A DNA stretch of 15,792 nt from Acidobacteriota bacterium (lineage in GTDB: Bacteria; Acidobacteriota; Terriglobia; Acidiferrales; UBA7541): positions 4,675 through 20,466 of the forward strand of contig PKWH01000072.1 in the NCBI GenBank assembly GCA_003131985.1, read 5' to 3'. The position numbers and the translations under genes are program-made. Within the stretch, counting starts at the first letter, position 1. Each line of letters opens with the position of its first letter. Under the pieces are notes generated by a model. The model was not told the origin of the DNA, ran no database searches, and worked only from the letters and a program-made list of their open reading frames with translations. This document shows positions 13,504-15,792 of this stretch, piece by piece.

Positions 13504-15792
13504 TTACTGCTTTACGCTGGGCCGAAAACTCGGGTCGGACAGAAGCTCTTGCATGTCGGGATTTGCACGCAGCGTGTCAATCGGCATGCCTTTGTCCAAG
13601 GATTTCTTTAGATATTGCAATGCCTGGCGCCGGTCGCCCAGCTCTTCGTATGCTTGCGCGATATCGGCAAGCACTTGGGGATCGTCGGGACCCAGAGCCA
13701 GGGCTGCCTGCATACGAACCAGGGCTTGGTCTTTGAGTTTCTTCTCGGCGTACAAGACGCCTAATTGCGATTGGATTTCGGCATCAGACGGATGCAACTT
13801 GGCTGCATCTTCCACCAGCTTTAGTTCGCGCGACTGCGCCGCGTCGGCCTTAGTCGGATCTTTAAGCCAGTTGTACGCACCCACCAGGTTGGCCCACACG
13901 CGGAAATCAGTATCGTTTAAAGCTAAAGCTTTCTCCGTTATCGCTGCGGATTCTACATAGCGCTTCTGGGTGAGATAGAGCGAGCCCAGATTTGCGTATC
14001 CGGCATAGCTGGGACTTAGTGCGACGGATTTTTTCAAGGCCTGCTCGGCGTCGTTTGCATCCGTGGGAGCGCCCCGGTCGAGATACGTCATCCCGAGATT
14101 GTTATAGACCTGCGCATTGTCTGGAGTGAGGTCGATGGCCTTTTGGTATTGCGCGATAGCTTCCGGGTACTTACCCTGACGATCGTAGAAGCTTCCGAGT
14201 TCGTCGTAGCCGTCCCAGAAATCAGGACGCAATGCAGCGGCATTCTTGAACGCAGCTTCCGCATCCGCAATCCGCCCAGAGGCTTCATAGGCGCGGGCGA
14301 GTCCACGGAGAGCTTCGGCGTCTCTGGGGTTTAACTGCAGGGCACGCTGGAATTCCTGAACGCCGAGGTCGTGCTTGCCGGTGGTTCCATGGATTTTGGC
14401 GAGCGTGACGTATACGGCCGGAACATGATCGTCGAGTTCCACCGCTTTCTGGCAATTAGCCAAAGCCTCGTCCATCCATTTCGGGTTCGGATCGACTTTG
14501 TATTTCAGCCGATAGGCCTCGCCCAGTTGCGCGTAGCCCAGCGCAAATCTGGGATCCGCCTTCACCGCGCGTTCCAGCGCAGTGATGGCCTGATCCAGAT
14601 TCCCTGGCTTGTCATATCGCTGCATCAAGCCGAGTGCGCTCAAGTACCCCTCGTATGCCGCGGGGGTCACTGTCCCGCCCGTATTCTTGAGCATATCGGC
14701 AGTGATGTTGATATGCATGAGCTTGGCGAGGCGAGATACCGCTTCGTCCTGCAGCGCCGCGAGATCGCCTGCTCGGTCTTCGAGGCTCGCAGACCCAATC
14801 TGGCGCAGATTTTTCGTGTCGATAAGGTTCACGGTCAGGTGAACGTCCTGCCCGTCGCGGGCAATGCTGCCTTTGACCACGAGCGTGGCGCCCAACTCAC
14901 GCAACGCCGCGGTAGGGTCGGAAATTTTGCGAGACCGCACTTCGCTGGTAGGCACTACCCACAGAGATTTGCCGCCGACATCCAAGTCAGAGAGTTTCCC
15001 GGCGAGGCTGTCCATCAACCCTTCAGCCAGCGGTTCATTTGCTGGATTGTTACCTATATTGTCGAACGGCAGCACCGCGATGTGCTTTTCTCCGCCCGCC
15101 GACAACGCCCCCGCCGCCCGCTCGCGAACCGAAGGAACTAATAGCGAAGCTGCAGCGAGTAACAGCAGGGCGACCGGCACTACAACATACCCCCAACGAG
15201 TTTGCTTCTGCGCAACTGCGGTGCCGGATTGCGCCCAGCTTGGCTGCGACGCGTTCCGGACAGCCTCCGCGAAACCAGCCGAGCGCATCGAAGCCGTCAC
15301 GTCCACGTCGCGCATCGGTCGTGCATCGACAGGCAATTCCTTGCGAGCGCGCTCAAGATCAGCAAGCATCTCTTCGCAACTCGCATACCGCTGGCTCGGA
15401 TCCTTCGCCAGCGCTCGGTACACAATCGGCTGCACTTCCGGAGGCAAATTGTCCATCGAGCTCGGCGGCTTGTTCAGGATTTCCCACATCATCCCGGTCA
15501 AGTTTTCTCCGCCGAACGGCCGGCATCCCGTCACCATCTCCGCCAGCACCACGCCCAGCGACCAAACATCCGTGCGATGGTCGAGCGGCTTCCCCATCGC
15601 TTGTTCCGGAGACATATATGCGGCGGTTCCCGACGTGCGCATACTTTGCGATGCGCTCGCGCTGCTGATCACGCGCGCCAAGCCAAAGTCCACAATCTTC
15701 GCCACTCCCCGGTCCGTGATTATGATGTTCGAAGGTTTGATATCTCGATGAACGATGTGGCGAGCATGCGCTTCGCAAAGCCCTCGCGCCAC
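13504..15792 (-). CDS. Membrane Ser/Thr protein kinase with TolB/FlgO-like and TPR sensor region (5' end cut off)
   Basis: The C-terminal 762 residues of a Hanks-type kinase; the gene runs off the right edge, so the glycine loop and N-lobe are missing from view and the first codon here (GTG) is not the start. The kinase C-lobe shows HRDIKPSN (15-22), DFG (35-37), GTAAYMSPEQ (55-64), DVWSLGVVLAEM (75-86) and R135 of the end motif. The juxtamembrane stretch (about 155-199) is Ser/Ala/Gln-rich, followed by one membrane helix (about 200-220). Outside the membrane, IAVLPFDNIGNNPANEPLAE begins a TolB N-terminal/FlgO-like domain (about 233-355), then about ten TPR repeats to the end. Such kinases are abundant in Acidobacteria; the signal is unknown. 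It is cotranscribed with the 112-aa protein 32 bp downstream. Confidence 0.92.
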   Translation of the reverse strand: MARGLCEAHARHIVHRDIKPSNIIITDRGVAKIVDFGLARVISSASASQSMRTSGTAAYMSPEQAMGKPLDHRTDVWSLGVVLAEMVTGCRPFGGENLTGMMWEILNKPPSSMDNLPPEVQPIVYRALAKDPSQRYASCEEMLADLERARKELPVDARPMRDVDVTASMRSAGFAEAVRNASQPSWAQSGTAVAQKQTRWGYVVVPVALLLLAAASLLVPSVRERAAGALSAGGEKHIAVLPFDNIGNNPANEPLAEGLMDSLAGKLSDLDVGGKSLWVVPTSEVRSRKISDPTAALRELGATLVVKGSIARDGQDVHLTVNLIDTKNLRQIGSASLEDRAGDLAALQDEAVSRLAKLMHINITADMLKNTGGTVTPAAYEGYLSALGLMQRYDKPGNLDQAITALERAVKADPRFALGYAQLGEAYRLKYKVDPNPKWMDEALANCQKAVELDDHVPAVYVTLAKIHGTTGKHDLGVQEFQRALQLNPRDAEALRGLARAYEASGRIADAEAAFKNAAALRPDFWDGYDELGSFYDRQGKYPEAIAQYQKAIDLTPDNAQVYNNLGMTYLDRGAPTDANDAEQALKKSVALSPSYAGYANLGSLYLTQKRYVESAAITEKALALNDTDFRVWANLVGAYNWLKDPTKADAAQSRELKLVEDAAKLHPSDAEIQSQLGVLYAEKKLKDQALVRMQAALALGPDDPQVLADIAQAYEELGDRRQALQYLKKSLDKGMPIDTLRANPDMQELLSDPSFRPSVKQ

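Noticed and set aside
14371..15141. Large + strand frame opposite the kinase gene
   Set aside because: It is antisense to well-supported TPR and TolB-like coding sequence; a typical shadow in GC-rich DNA.

Overview
The window looks like bacterial chromosome from an Acidobacteriota-type organism. GC is roughly mid-50s %. The supporting signs are a YpdA-like flavoprotein of the bacillithiol type, a membrane Ser/Thr kinase with a TolB/FlgO-like and TPR sensor tail, a TonB_C-TPR exported protein, a secreted Kelch propeller, and two very small proteins that resemble families I associate with soil Acidobacteria. This assignment is inference from gene content; there is no rRNA or other phylogenetic marker here.

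Layout. Positions 1-1982 hold no convincing gene. This stretch is pyrimidine-rich on the + strand and contains a decayed tandem repeat of about 150-195 bp (about 441-1000). Positions 1983-4716 form a leftward group: a stand-alone nuoI (two 4Fe-4S clusters), ypdA (FAD/NADPH disulfide reductase-like), a small unknown protein, and a two-domain UPF0126/TRIC-type channel protein. A 341 bp spacer with a minus-strand terminator-like hairpin precedes a rightward TonB_C-TPR protein (5058-6038), which converges on a leftward secreted Kelch protein (6256-7425).

Positions 7585-9190 hold a leftward parA-parB operon with an 11 nt overlap. The 220 bp divergent spacer to a rightward CPBP membrane protease (9411-10166) carries a DnaA-box-like 9-mer, an extended -10 promoter and a palindrome. 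The protease converges on a leftward miaB-bifunctional nuclease operon across a compact hairpin (10204-10221). Two small genes of about 64 and 73 codons follow on opposite strands (12420-12614 +, 12659-12880 -). The window ends in a leftward operon: a large Ser/Thr kinase cut by the right edge, then a 112-aa cysteine-containing beta-rich protein of unknown function 32 bp downstream.

Most genes are housekeeping: chromosome partitioning, tRNA modification, respiratory iron-sulfur protein, low-molecular-weight thiol redox. The points most worth a second look are the repeat array with its repeated 15-codon mini-ORFs, the YpdA that lacks the usual GxGPC cysteine, the unknown protein behind the kinase, and a possible unannotated minus-strand transcript ending near 4815. 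I did not find a CRISPR array, transposase, phage gene or obvious defence system.
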